DNA of 43,936 nt from Deltaproteobacteria bacterium (GCA_021813685.1 JAKAJS010000255.1:1-43936), one strand, 5' to 3'; positions 8,933-16,628 are shown, counted from the stretch's first letter. A program made the numbers and translations. Notes: a model not told the origin generated them from the letters alone.

Positions 8933-8947
8933 CGACAAGAAATGTCG
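8933..8947. promoter_or_regulatory. Dyad (possible NtrC-type enhancer site 1)
   Basis: CGACAAGAAATGTCG is an inverted repeat with 5-bp arms. Its reverse complement, CGACATTTCTTGTCG, differs from the dyad at 9034-9047 by a single extra base. It lies about 75 bases upstream of the GT2 sigma-54 promoter, a usual distance for a bacterial enhancer-binding protein site. Confidence 0.5.
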
Positions 8948-9033
8948 AACGCTCACGCGGAGAGCTTTGAAGTTTCATAATGATTACGGCATAATATGTA
9001 TTCGACAGATTTTCCCGTCCCCCGCGGCATCCT

Positions 9034-9047
9034 CGACATTTCTGTCG
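9034..9047. promoter_or_regulatory. Dyad (possible NtrC-type enhancer site 2)
   Basis: CGACATTTCTGTCG has perfect 5-bp arms and lies in TCGACA..TGTCGA context. A related half site, TTCGACAGATTTTCC, begins at 9001. It is about 180 bases upstream of the GT2 promoter and about 190 bases upstream of the kinase start, so it could serve either gene. No other gene is supported in 8732-9239. Confidence 0.5.
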
Positions 9048-9239
9048 AAAAGAGGTAGCAATGAGTTGGGTTTGTACGGGTTATGCTCCTGGATGAACCG
9101 GATGCATCTAATGTAATCCATCTGGTATGAACATTGCTGCTGAAACGGCCAGTGGGAAAAGGACCCGGTGAATGTTTATATGCTTTTGTGAGGCTCAGGC
9201 GCTGATGCCACCCTGCTCTGCGAGGTGGAGTGGGAAACC

Positions 9240-10988
9240 ATGACGAGTACAATGAACCGTTTTCTGCGAAACTTCAAAGGGGAAAGTCGCCACCACTTCA
9301 TACAACCTTTGGCGGTCGCGCTGGTCTTTCTGCTTTTTGCCCTGCTTTTTTTCGGCATGGCCATGATTGACCTCGGGCGGTTCGAAGATCTGCTCGCGAG
9401 CGCCCTGAGGGATAAGGCCCTCTATATCGCAGAAGTCATCGAGAAAGCTTCCCAGGTCAAGTACAGCCGCCTCATGGGAGACACGAGGAAGTACGGGGAA
9501 CTGTCGGCAACCACGGCTATTGACGATCAATCCTTTTACCTCCAGCAATCCCTGGTCGAGGCACTGATCGAGGTGGCCCGGCATGTCGATCTGGATGCAG
9601 AACACGGTGGGGTTGCCGAGAGTAAAGCTCAGGAACTGATCTCCTCAGAGCACCTCCATGCCATCGGTTTTTTCGACGAGCATGGCGGGCTCGCATTCCG
9701 GAGTGCTCCGTTTCCGCCTTCTATAATTAAACGAATGAAAGTCATGATGAAGAGCAAGGAGGAAACGGCGGTCCACGTATTTCATAAAACAAAGGCTCAG
9801 GGCTTGCCGAGCTTTGTCGCTGTTCGAGGACAGAGTGGGAAGGGTGCTGTCGTCCTGGTCCTCGACCGGCAGGACTTGAAATACTGGGGACGCAGGATTG
9901 CGACTCAGGCTGTGATGGAAGAGATGCAATGGGGTACGGGGGTCGCATACATATCCGTGGAGGATGAAGCAGGCAAGATTATCGCCAGGTTCGGAAATAT
10001 CCCGCGTGAGAAAATCCAAGATTACCAGCTTAAAGCAGATGCAATCGGGGATCCGGAAGACCTCTACGGGCTGCTTGTAAAGATGGGAAAGACGAAGTCC
10101 CTGGAACTTTCCTTTCTATTACGGTGGGACCAAAAGGCCATAGGGACTGTCCATGTCGGGCTGAAAACCGACCAGACAAACCAGCTTCTGATGGAGAACC
10201 GAAAGCGCATCTTTCTCTGGACGGGCCTGATGATGCTCATCGGCCTTTTGGCAATGGGGGCGCTCTACCGGACTCAAAACCGGCATGTCGCCAGAATCCA
10301 GGCAATGCAGGAGCGATTACACCAGGCCGAGCGGCTCTCCTCTCTCGGGCAACTCGGGGCGGGAGTGGCCCACGAGATCCGAAACCCTCTGAACGCCATC
10401 AGCATGGCGGCCCAGAGGCTTCAGTCCGGGTGCACAAAAGAGAAGTTGGAGCGAATTTCCCATATCATTCGAGACGAGATAAAGCGACTCAACCAGATCG
10501 TCGAGGATTTCCTGAGCCTTTCGAGAACCAACCGCTTCGAGTTCCGGACAATATCCATCACTGGCCTGCTGGATAGGATTTTTTTTCTTCTCAGTGAAGA
10601 AGCCGGGCCAAAAAACATCCATGTCGCCAAACAGTGGACGAGCAGATCGGTTCGGGTTCTCATGGATACGGGAAAAATGGAGCAGGCCCTCCTCAATATT
10701 ATCCGCAACGCCATGGAATCCATTTCCGGTGAGGGGTGCATCACGATATCGTGCGACACTCAAGGAAAGAACCGGGTCAGCATCAAGATCAAAGATACCG
10801 GCAAGGGTATTCCCGCAGGGCAGGAGAAACGGATTTTCGACCCGTTTTATACGAACAAGGAAAACGGCGTTGGTCTGGGCCTTGCCATCGCTCATGAAAT
10901 TGTTTTGGCCCATGGTGGAGAAATCCGCGTGGAGAGTGAGGTCGGGAAGGGATCAACCTTCGAGGTCCTGCTTCCCCTGGAGCTGTGA
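9240..10988 (+). CDS. Sensor histidine kinase of an NtrC-type two-component system
   Basis: A 582-residue membrane sensor kinase. TM1 is near residues 19-41, an extracytoplasmic sensor region of about 280 residues follows, and TM2 is near 322-342. Then comes a DHp helix with the H box L-G-A-G-V-A-H-E-I-R-N-P-L (H378), the N box N-I-I-R-N-A (N490), G1 D-T-G-K-G-I-P and G2 G-V-G-L-G-L-A-I-A-H-E. A GTG 15 bases upstream is in frame, but the ATG at 9240 has GGAG ahead of it at better spacing. The partner activator gene follows after 34 bases. The sensed signal is unknown; the sensor region resembles Cache/PDC domains only in size and position. Confidence 0.9.
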   Translation: MTSTMNRFLRNFKGESRHHFIQPLAVALVFLLFALLFFGMAMIDLGRFEDLLASALRDKALYIAEVIEKASQVKYSRLMGDTRKYGELSATTAIDDQSFYLQQSLVEALIEVARHVDLDAEHGGVAESKAQELISSEHLHAIGFFDEHGGLAFRSAPFPPSIIKRMKVMMKSKEETAVHVFHKTKAQGLPSFVAVRGQSGKGAVVLVLDRQDLKYWGRRIATQAVMEEMQWGTGVAYISVEDEAGKIIARFGNIPREKIQDYQLKADAIGDPEDLYGLLVKMGKTKSLELSFLLRWDQKAIGTVHVGLKTDQTNQLLMENRKRIFLWTGLMMLIGLLAMGALYRTQNRHVARIQAMQERLHQAERLSSLGQLGAGVAHEIRNPLNAISMAAQRLQSGCTKEKLERISHIIRDEIKRLNQIVEDFLSLSRTNRFEFRTISITGLLDRIFFLLSEEAGPKNIHVAKQWTSRSVRVLMDTGKMEQALLNIIRNAMESISGEGCITISCDTQGKNRVSIKIKDTGKGIPAGQEKRIFDPFYTNKENGVGLGLAIAHEIVLAHGGEIRVESEVGKGSTFEVLLPLEL

Positions 10989-11022
10989 GGCGGATTCGTG
11001 AGAAAAGGAAAAGCGCAGAGTC

Positions 11023-12393
11023 ATGCAAGAGCTCGATATTCTGATCGCCGAAGATGAACCGTTTCAGAGGGAAATGCTTTGCGATTTCCTCAGCGAGGAA
11101 GGGCACCGGGTGGCGGGAGCCGGGAATGGCGAAGATGCGCTGCGGCTTCTCGAAGGCAACTATTTTGACCTGTTGCTGCTTGATTTCAAAATGCCGGGGC
11201 TTTCCGGCCTCGAATTACTGAAAGAAGCCAAACGACTCAATCCCTCAATTGATGCCGTAATCCTAACGGCTTTCGGCACCATTGAAACCGCCGTCGAGGC
11301 AATGAAGGCGGGAGCAAGCGATTATATCGCAAAGCCCATCGATTTAAATCAACTCTCGATCCTGATCAACCGTATTGCGCAACACCGAACGCTGCTTCGA
11401 GAAAACGAGATCCTCAAACAAGAACTCAGGGAAAAAGGCGTGTCCTCGGCGACCATCCACCACGTGAGTCCCAAGATGGCCGAGCTGATAAACCTCGCCG
11501 GAAGGATAGCGCCAAGCCATGCAACCGTTTTGATCCAGGGGGAGACAGGCGTCGGCAAGGAACTTTTCGCCAGACTGATCCACCATCTAAGCCCCCGAGC
11601 CGAGCGGCCGCTCATTACGGTCAACTGTGCCGCCATCCCCGAAACACTGCTTGAAAGCGAACTGTTCGGGCACGAAAAAGGAGCCTTCACGGGCGCCACA
11701 CAGCGAAGAATCGGTCGATTCGAACAGGCCGCCGGAGGCACGCTCTTCCTCGATGAGATAGGAGAACTCACCCTGCCCGTTCAGGTGAAGCTGCTCCGTT
11801 TCGCTCAGGAGCGGGAGTTTCAAAGGATCGGCGGGGAGAGGACCATCAAAGCCGATGTGCGGATCATAAGCGCCACCCACCAGGACCTTGAATCCAAGGT
11901 AAAGGATGGCACGTTTCGCGAGGATCTTTTCTACCGTGTAAACGTCGTTACCATGAAAATCCCGCCGCTCAGGGAACGCCGTGAGGATATCCCCGTTCTG
12001 ATCGATCACTTCGTGAACCATTTCTCCAGAGAAAACCGTAAGGAAATCAAAGGAGTGAGCAGAGAAGCGCGTGACCTGCTAATCAAGTACCATTATCCGG
12101 GAAATGTGAGAGAATTGGAAAATATCATCGAGAGGGCCATAGTGATCGCTCGCGGTGCTGTCTTGTCCGTCGAAGATTTGCCGTTTCAGGAAGCCTTGCC
12201 TTCAAACGCCACGTGTTCCCATGACGCCAGGGCTCCGGAAGGAACTCTTCAGCACACTCTCGAATCGACGGAATTCCAGATGATAAAGGATGCGATGGAA
12301 AAGGCCTCCTGTAACCAGAGTCAGGCTGCCAAACTGCTGGGATTGAACGAGAGGATGCTCCGATATAAACTGAAAAAATACAAATTGAAGTGA
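11023..12393 (+). CDS. Sigma-54-dependent response regulator (NtrC family)
   Basis: A 456-residue activator with complete NtrC architecture. The receiver domain has the phospho-acceptor D54 in L-L-L-L-D-F-K-M-P-G. The AAA+ domain has Walker A G-E-T-G-V-G-K-E (from 173), the sigma-54 contact loop GAFTGA at 220-225 and Walker B F-L-D-E-I-G-E. A Fis-type C-terminal helix-turn-helix reads N-Q-S-Q-A-A-K-L-L-G-L-N-E-R-M-L-R-Y-K. It should activate sigma-54 promoters when phosphorylated by the upstream kinase. Two sigma-54-type promoters in the window (8858 minus, 13575 plus) lie on either side. A role like PrsR, which controls PEP-CTERM genes in other bacteria, is plausible but not shown. Confidence 0.95.
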   Translation: MQELDILIAEDEPFQREMLCDFLSEEGHRVAGAGNGEDALRLLEGNYFDLLLLDFKMPGLSGLELLKEAKRLNPSIDAVILTAFGTIETAVEAMKAGASDYIAKPIDLNQLSILINRIAQHRTLLRENEILKQELREKGVSSATIHHVSPKMAELINLAGRIAPSHATVLIQGETGVGKELFARLIHHLSPRAERPLITVNCAAIPETLLESELFGHEKGAFTGATQRRIGRFEQAAGGTLFLDEIGELTLPVQVKLLRFAQEREFQRIGGERTIKADVRIISATHQDLESKVKDGTFREDLFYRVNVVTMKIPPLRERREDIPVLIDHFVNHFSRENRKEIKGVSREARDLLIKYHYPGNVRELENIIERAIVIARGAVLSVEDLPFQEALPSNATCSHDARAPEGTLQHTLESTEFQMIKDAMEKASCNQSQAAKLLGLNERMLRYKLKKYKLK

Positions 12394-12402
12394 ATATCGC
12401 CC

Positions 12403-12437
12403 CCGCTCTCCCATGCCGCTACGCGGCTCATGCCGGG
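12403..12437. repeat. Dispersed GCCGCTACGCGGCTC repeat, copy C
   Basis: The sequence CCATGCCGCTACGCGGCTCA just after the response regulator gene matches the outer part of repeat copies A (5567) and B (31613) and copy D (24826). The core GCCGC-TAC-GCGGC is itself a small stem, and it could serve as terminator hairpin for the regulator gene. Confidence 0.5.
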
Positions 12438-12452
12438 CCGGCCACCACCGGC

Positions 12453-12530
12453 CATTAGAAAGCGCGCCCACGTCAAAGCCGTAAGTCCCAGTCGTGATGG
12501 GGGTGCAAAGACTCTTTCGCTGTCGATCAT
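12453..12530 (-). pseudogene. Decayed 5' fragment of a second MFS transporter gene
   Basis: Reading the minus strand from the ATG at 12530 gives 26 codons closely similar to the start of the MFS protein at 6814: L-G-L-T-A-L-T-W-A-R-F-L here against L-G-L-A-A-L-T-W-A-H-F-L there. The similarity stops at what would be residue 27 and runs into unrelated repeat DNA. The upstream DNA (to 12613) is also duplicated, sharing CCTTCCTTGTCCAGACAAAA. It is a truncated copy, not a functional gene. Confidence 0.75.
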
Positions 12531-12613
12531 TGCCGTTATGGTTCCCATTTCGCGGCGCGCCGGAGGCGAAATTTATAGTCTGCGGCTGCCTTCCTTGTCC
12601 AGACAAAACCCCG
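12453..12613 (-). repeat. Direct repeat, right copy (MFS 5' end plus upstream)
   Basis: Partner of 6735-6962, in the same orientation. Together the two copies bracket the GT2 gene and the two-component system (about 5.6 kb). The block GGCGAAATTTATAGTCTGCG is shared with one change. Confidence 0.75.
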
Positions 12614-12649
12614 ACGAGGACAATGCCTTTGGGAGGCCAAGATTCTGGC

Positions 12650-12678
12650 TTGATTGCCTTTGTAGTACGTACTACAAT
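12650..12678 (+). promoter_or_regulatory. Promoter with overlapping palindromic operator of the TA operon
   Basis: TTGATT (12650-12655) and TACAAT (12673-12678) are spaced by 17 bases, a near-consensus sigma-70 promoter. A perfect 18-base palindrome, TTGTAGTACGTACTACAA (12660-12677), covers the 3' half of the spacer and the -10 box. Such placement is expected for an autorepressing antitoxin of the Phd/YefM family. Confidence 0.75.
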
Positions 12679-12721
12679 TAACCATGCACGATGAAAAACA
12701 ACCGAAGAGAGGTTTTTTTCA

Positions 12722-12970
12722 GTGAAAGAACTCATAAGCATCCGGGAAGCAAACCAGCATATCTCGCGCTATATCGATGCAATCCAGGATGGGGGCGAGA
12801 TCGTCATCACCCGTCGCGGAAAGCCTGTCGCAAAATTGATCGGCATAAAGGAAGCGATTGGATTGACCGAGGCTCAGAAGGGAGCGCGCAACAGGACCTT
12901 GGTTCGAATGCAAAAGGGGTATTCCCTGGGAGGGCATGTGGTGAAAAGGGATGCTTTGCATGAGAGATAG
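12722..12970 (+). CDS. Phd/YefM-family antitoxin
   Basis: An 82-residue antitoxin of the prevent-host-death family. The N-terminal half shows the fold's typical S-I-R-E-A-N-Q-H-I-S-R-Y-I-D and V-I-T-R-R-G-K-P-V-A-K-L-I, which forms the DNA-binding dimer. The C-terminal tail should wrap the toxin. It starts with GTG behind a GAGAGG site and overlaps the PIN toxin gene by 11 bases. Autorepression through the palindrome at 12660-12677 is likely. Confidence 0.9.
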   Translation: MKELISIREANQHISRYIDAIQDGGEIVITRRGKPVAKLIGIKEAIGLTEAQKGARNRTLVRMQKGYSLGGHVVKRDALHER

Positions 12971-13421
12971 ACGTTTGAGTCTGGACACCAATATTCTGGT
13001 GTACGCAATGGACCGGGATGCGGGCGAACGTCACGATCTCGCCCTGCAAATCGTCGACAGGGCCGTCGACTCGGACTGCGTTTTGACGTTGCAATCACTT
13101 TGCGAATTTTATGCCGCCGTGACCGGAAAAGGGAAAATGCCTCAAAGGGAAGCCGAAGCACAGATACACGACTGGCTGGAGTTATTTCCCGTGGCGTCTG
13201 CAACTCCCAAATCGTTGGCGAAGGCGCTAAAGGCGGTGAAAGAACACGGCCTCTCATTCTGGGACGCCCTGATATGGGCGGTCGTGGCGGAAGCCGGGGT
13301 CGCTCTTCTGCTCTCCGAGGATTTCCAGCACACCCGGGTGCTGGAAGGAGTTGAGTTCTATAATCCCTTTGAGATGGATGATCCCTTAGCTCGCGTATTC
13401 AAGGGGCTGACCGAAGACTGA
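12960..13421 (+). CDS. vapC: PIN-domain toxin (VapC-like)
   Basis: A 153-residue PIN-domain ribonuclease expected to cleave tRNA or rRNA. The four acidic residues are visible: D9 in L-D-T-N-I-L-V-Y, E49 in L-C-E-F-Y, D102 in F-W-D-A-L-I and D121 in L-L-S-E-D-F. An ATG 9 bases earlier (12951) is in frame, but GAAAAGGG is better spaced for 12960. It overlaps the antitoxin stop by 11 bases, so translation is coupled. All catalytic residues are intact, so the toxin is probably active and the antitoxin needed. Confidence 0.9.
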   Translation: MRDRRLSLDTNILVYAMDRDAGERHDLALQIVDRAVDSDCVLTLQSLCEFYAAVTGKGKMPQREAEAQIHDWLELFPVASATPKSLAKALKAVKEHGLSFWDALIWAVVAEAGVALLLSEDFQHTRVLEGVEFYNPFEMDDPLARVFKGLTED

Positions 13422-13463
13422 TCTTTCCGTTCTCACCCGGCCGGCAAGTCTTGCGTTAAAAAG

Positions 13464-13503
13464 TGTCACCACGAGGGGGCAGATGTCCGCAAAGGTGACA
13501 TCT
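13464..13503. promoter_or_regulatory. Nested inverted repeats upstream of the dockerin operon promoter
   Basis: TGTCACC (13464-13470) pairs with GGTGACA (13494-13500), and AGATGTC (13481-13487) pairs with GACATCT (13497-13503). They lie about 75-110 bases upstream of the -24 box. They could be enhancer sites, or the outer stem could help terminate the vapC transcript. CATTTCTGTC at 13521-13530 matches ten bases of the dyad at 9034-9047. Confidence 0.35.
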
Positions 13504-13574
13504 TGTTTCTCACCGGGTTTCATTTCTGTCCCCGCCGAACTTCATTTTTCGCCATAGTAGTTGCAATTAATTTT

Positions 13575-13591
13575 CCGGTACATATCTTGCT
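13575..13591 (+). promoter_or_regulatory. Sigma-54 (-24/-12) promoter of the dockerin/PEP-CTERM operon
   Basis: CCGGTACATATCTTGCT has GG and GC exactly 10 bases apart and the TTGC element intact, and fits the consensus TGGCAC-N5-TTGC with two changes in the -24 part. The predicted start near 13602 gives an unusually long leader of about 450 bases before the gene at 14050. Confidence 0.6.
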
Positions 13592-13601
13592 CAATATCGA
13601 G

Positions 13602-14049
13602 ATGCCTGAAAGTACAGAAGCAATTCTGGAGTTACGGGCATCAAGCCGATGGCGGACTTTTTCTGTTTAATGCCAGTCGTTCCTGATAGACAATTATCAT
13701 CCGGCAATTGCACGGGATCGCGACCGAGCTACCACTTCCGGTCAAGAGCCAGCCCGCCATCCGCCCGCTTGGCCAACGACTTCTCTTTTAATGGTTTCAG
13801 AGTGTCCCGGAAGGGACGTGAGGGGCGGTCTCGAAGTTTCGGACGAGAAGACCAGCCGCAGATTCAAAGACTTGCTGAAATGGTCCTCGACCCGGCAGTC
13901 GGTTATTACCTCCAAATCACCCCTTCCGGCTGCGATACATCCAGCGGTTGCGAACCATAACATCAAGATTAATCCCTTTTCATCGATAATGCCGGAGTTA
14001 GAGCACTAAATTCAATCAACCTTTTTGCAGCTGATCAAGGAGGACGATT
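13602..14049 (+). other. Long untranslated leader of the dockerin operon
   Basis: No open frame here has a convincing ribosome binding site or composition; two overlapping short frames run through it but look like chance. I see no known riboswitch. The AAGGAGG at 14038-14044 is the ribosome binding site of the next gene. The length suggests post-transcriptional control or a decayed gene. Confidence 0.4.
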
Positions 14050-15888
14050 ATGAGAGTGGTCAACTTTGGAATCCTGATTTCGGCACTGGGCGCGGCGCTC
14101 ATAGCAGCGGCCCCGGCTCTGGCGGCCACTGCTCCGCCACCTGTGATCATGGGGTGGCAAGTGGTAATAGACAACGGCTACAACATTCCAACCGATGCGT
14201 GCAATCCGAAAGAGCCGTCAAACGCCTGCCGGAAATTCAACAGCTACAACCCGCCTTCGGTCAATGCAGGCAAATTGGTGGTAATCCGAGCCAGAAGCAA
14301 GGGCGCAGAAGGCGTGGGCCAACAACCGGTCCACGGGATCTACACGCGCGACATGGCCGTGGCAGGAAGTCCTGTCGTAAGGATCCTGGATCGCGGCAGT
14401 CCGGTGCCGCAGCCAAACAATCTCAGCGCCACGTTCATCGAACCACCGGCTTTTCCACGCATTGACATGTACTCCGGTACCATCGCCACCCGCGGCAACC
14501 ATCAGCCTGTGTGGGATGATGGGATCGAAAAGTTGGGCACCACCGGCGTTTATGCCAATCCATTCGGTCCACTGATCACCGCAGCAAGCAAGCTTGGTAA
14601 AGTCCCCGATTTTTCATTTTTCGAGGTTCCAGGCGCCATTTCTCTTACGCCTTTCGACGTGTTTCCGGGAGCGCCTGCGGTAACGGAGGGGACGACTATA
14701 GTGTTCAAGGGAAATTACACGGAAAATCTGATCTCCAAAACCGGGGTATACTACCGAAACCTCTCTAATGCTCCCGCCGGCGGGGCCGCCCCTGTCGAAC
14801 TGATTGCAAACACCGATAACTCGATCCCCGGGACAAAGATTAAGTTCGGCTCCCTCGCACCTCCCAGCGCAGCGGGCGACAAGGCGGTGTTTGTCGGCCT
14901 TGACAACGAAGACAATCCCCAACTCGGCGGAATTTACCTGGTCACGTTGTCGGGTTCGGAGCCGGAGCTCAAGACAGTCATATCGATTGGTTCCAATGTC
15001 CCCGGTGAAAGCGGCGCCACATTTAACAAGTTTGGCGAGGGGCTCTCCTTCGATGGTCGTTTTGTGGCCTTTTGGGGCGCATGGGGAAACGAGACCAGGT
15101 CTTTGAATCTACAATGCCCGGCAGAAGGAAACAAAGAGCGTGTAGCGTACTGCAAGCAACTCTGTGCTGATGATCCGAAAAATTGTATTCGTACGGTCCC
15201 GGTGCATCAGGGCATTTTCGTCCGCGACCTGGTGGCCGGGATCACTTACCCGGTCGCAAAGACGGGTGGAGATTTCAGCGACTTTTTGTACTGGAACTTT
15301 TCCGGCCATGTCCCGGGGAGCACCATGGAGGATGACGGCGAACCGGCCAGATGGCGGTCTTCGCCGTTCGTAGCCGTTTCGGGGCTGGTAGACGGCAGCC
15401 TGGCAGACAAAAACTTCCATGCAGCTTTCAAGGCCAGGAAAGGCCAAGTGGTCGGAGGGGTTTATGTGAATCCGGTTGACGGCATCTATCTGAGCAAAGG
15501 GCCGGTGCAGTCGCCTCTCCTCGCGCTGGCCGAGACCGGCATGGATGGATCGCTTTTTGATCCTGCCCTGAGTGGACAGAATTTGCCGGTCACCGAGATG
15601 AGCATCGAGCGCGACGGCTTTCGTGCCGATGCGCTGGCGATAAATGTGACCATGGGCACCGAAGAAACAGGTTGGGGAGGAGTCTATCTTACAGAAGTGG
15701 TCAGACCCGGTGATATCGACCATGATGGCGATATCGATAAGGATGACATCAATATCATTTTGAAATTTCTAAACCAGCCTGCCAGTGTATATCCAGAGTG
15801 CGATATAGATGGCGATGGGCGAATTACGATTCTGGATGCGCGTGCGCTGGTGCTGCAATGCACGAGGGTAGCCTGCGCTACCAATTGA
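14050..15888 (+). CDS. Exported protein with C-terminal type I dockerin
   Basis: A 612-residue secreted protein. Residues 1-25 are a signal peptide ending A-P-A-L-A-A. The body has repeated segments such as K-A-V-F-V-G-L-D-N-E-D and G-G-I-Y-L-V, then G-R-F-V-A-F-W-G and G-I-F-V-R-D-L, suggesting a beta-propeller-like fold seen in PEP-CTERM-associated proteins. Residues ~554-610 form a dockerin. The first calcium loop has D555, D557, D559, D561, D563 and D566. After ~18 residues comes the second loop, with D585, D587, D589 and D596, followed by A-R-A-L-V-L. No catalytic domain is recognised. The Shine-Dalgarno is ideal. The next gene, 29 bases on, encodes a cohesin-like partner, so this protein is probably held at the cell surface. 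Confidence 0.85.
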   Translation: MRVVNFGILISALGAALIAAAPALAATAPPPVIMGWQVVIDNGYNIPTDACNPKEPSNACRKFNSYNPPSVNAGKLVVIRARSKGAEGVGQQPVHGIYTRDMAVAGSPVVRILDRGSPVPQPNNLSATFIEPPAFPRIDMYSGTIATRGNHQPVWDDGIEKLGTTGVYANPFGPLITAASKLGKVPDFSFFEVPGAISLTPFDVFPGAPAVTEGTTIVFKGNYTENLISKTGVYYRNLSNAPAGGAAPVELIANTDNSIPGTKIKFGSLAPPSAAGDKAVFVGLDNEDNPQLGGIYLVTLSGSEPELKTVISIGSNVPGESGATFNKFGEGLSFDGRFVAFWGAWGNETRSLNLQCPAEGNKERVAYCKQLCADDPKNCIRTVPVHQGIFVRDLVAGITYPVAKTGGDFSDFLYWNFSGHVPGSTMEDDGEPARWRSSPFVAVSGLVDGSLADKNFHAAFKARKGQVVGGVYVNPVDGIYLSKGPVQSPLLALAETGMDGSLFDPALSGQNLPVTEMSIERDGFRADALAINVTMGTEETGWGGVYLTEVVRPGDIDHDGDIDKDDINIILKFLNQPASVYPECDIDGDGRITILDARALVLQCTRVACATN

Positions 15889-15917
15889 CTGGAAATTTCC
15901 CGATGAGGAGGAGCACA

Positions 15918-16472
15918 ATGAAAGGGTTTTGGTTTCTGTGCCTGATTTTGGGATGCATCGTTGCACTTTCTAGCGGACCCGCGCGCTCTGCAACGCTTGG
16001 TTTTGAACCCTCTCTACAAGCTGTCTCTCCGGGAGAGGATATCAGTGTCGGCCTGGTGATCTCCGGGCTTGGGGACTACAGCGCACCTTCCTTGGGGGCT
16101 TTCGATATTACTGTCGGCTTCGACCCGTCCCTTCTAAGTTTTTCGGATTATACGCTGGGGCCCTATCTCGGTGATCTATCACTCGGAGAGGCTATGGATG
16201 TTTCTTCGGGTCAGGTATCCGCCGATAGCGTCAACCTTGTCGAGCTCTCTTTTCTCGACGTTGCGTCTCTGGAAGCGCTGCAGCCGTCAAGTTTTACCAT
16301 TGCGACGTTGACCTTCGAGGGATTACAGGCCGGGAATGCCTCTTTTCACTTTTCCATAAATGCAATCGGTGACGAATACGGCAATCCTCTGCCCGAACCC
16401 CGCACCGTTTTGCTGCTCAGTTTGGCGCTGGTTGGCATCGCCGCGTTTAGAAAACGGCATATCAGGGTCTGA
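15918..16472 (+). CDS. Cohesin-like protein with PEP-CTERM anchor
   Basis: A 184-residue exported protein. The signal peptide spans ~1-26 (ends P-A-R-S-A). Residues ~30-155 have the cohesin pattern: a V-S-P-G-E-D-I-S-V start, then L-G-A-F-D-I-T-V-G-F-D-P-S-L-L, and later F-T-I-A-T-L-T-F-E-G-L. The C-terminus carries the PEP-CTERM signal L-P-E-P-R-T, a hydrophobic span and a basic R-K-R-H tail, the exosortase sorting signal. The ATG at 15918 follows GAGGAGGAG; an ATG 15 bases earlier is less well placed. It lies in an operon with the dockerin gene. The pairing suggests a docking receptor, but binding is inference. No exosortase is encoded in the window. Confidence 0.85.
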   Translation: MKGFWFLCLILGCIVALSSGPARSATLGFEPSLQAVSPGEDISVGLVISGLGDYSAPSLGAFDITVGFDPSLLSFSDYTLGPYLGDLSLGEAMDVSSGQVSADSVNLVELSFLDVASLEALQPSSFTIATLTFEGLQAGNASFHFSINAIGDEYGNPLPEPRTVLLLSLALVGIAAFRKRHIRV

Positions 16473-16482
16473 AGTGAGTGTT

Positions 16483-16509
16483 CGTCCTCCCGGTTTTGCC
16501 GGGAGGACG
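16483..16509. terminator. Strong hairpin between convergent genes
   Basis: A perfect 11-bp stem (CGTCCTCCCGG / CCGGGAGGACG) with a 5-base loop TTTTG lies 11 bases after the PEP-CTERM gene stop. It can stop transcription from both sides, though no long T-run follows. A second small hairpin, GGGGCCTTTGCCCCC, lies near 16554-16568. Confidence 0.7.
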
Positions 16510-16628
16510 CCCCGCACGCTGCCCGGTAAGGAGCCTTATCGAGAACCCGCCAGGGGCCTTTGCCCCCGCAGGATCGATATGCCTGCCGGATCTGATAACA
16601 GAATGAGAAAAGGATTTCTGGGGCGAAG

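Noticed and set aside
8953..9252. Minus-strand frame in the GT2/kinase spacer
   Set aside because: It covers the dyads and kinase start, has no ribosome binding site and no domain.
13735..13755. Second sigma-54 promoter in the dockerin leader
   Set aside because: GG and GC have the right spacing, but the -12 element lacks the TT before GC.
13649..14009. Short overlapping frames in the dockerin operon leader
   Set aside because: No start signals, and they overlap each other in different registers with no protein-like character.
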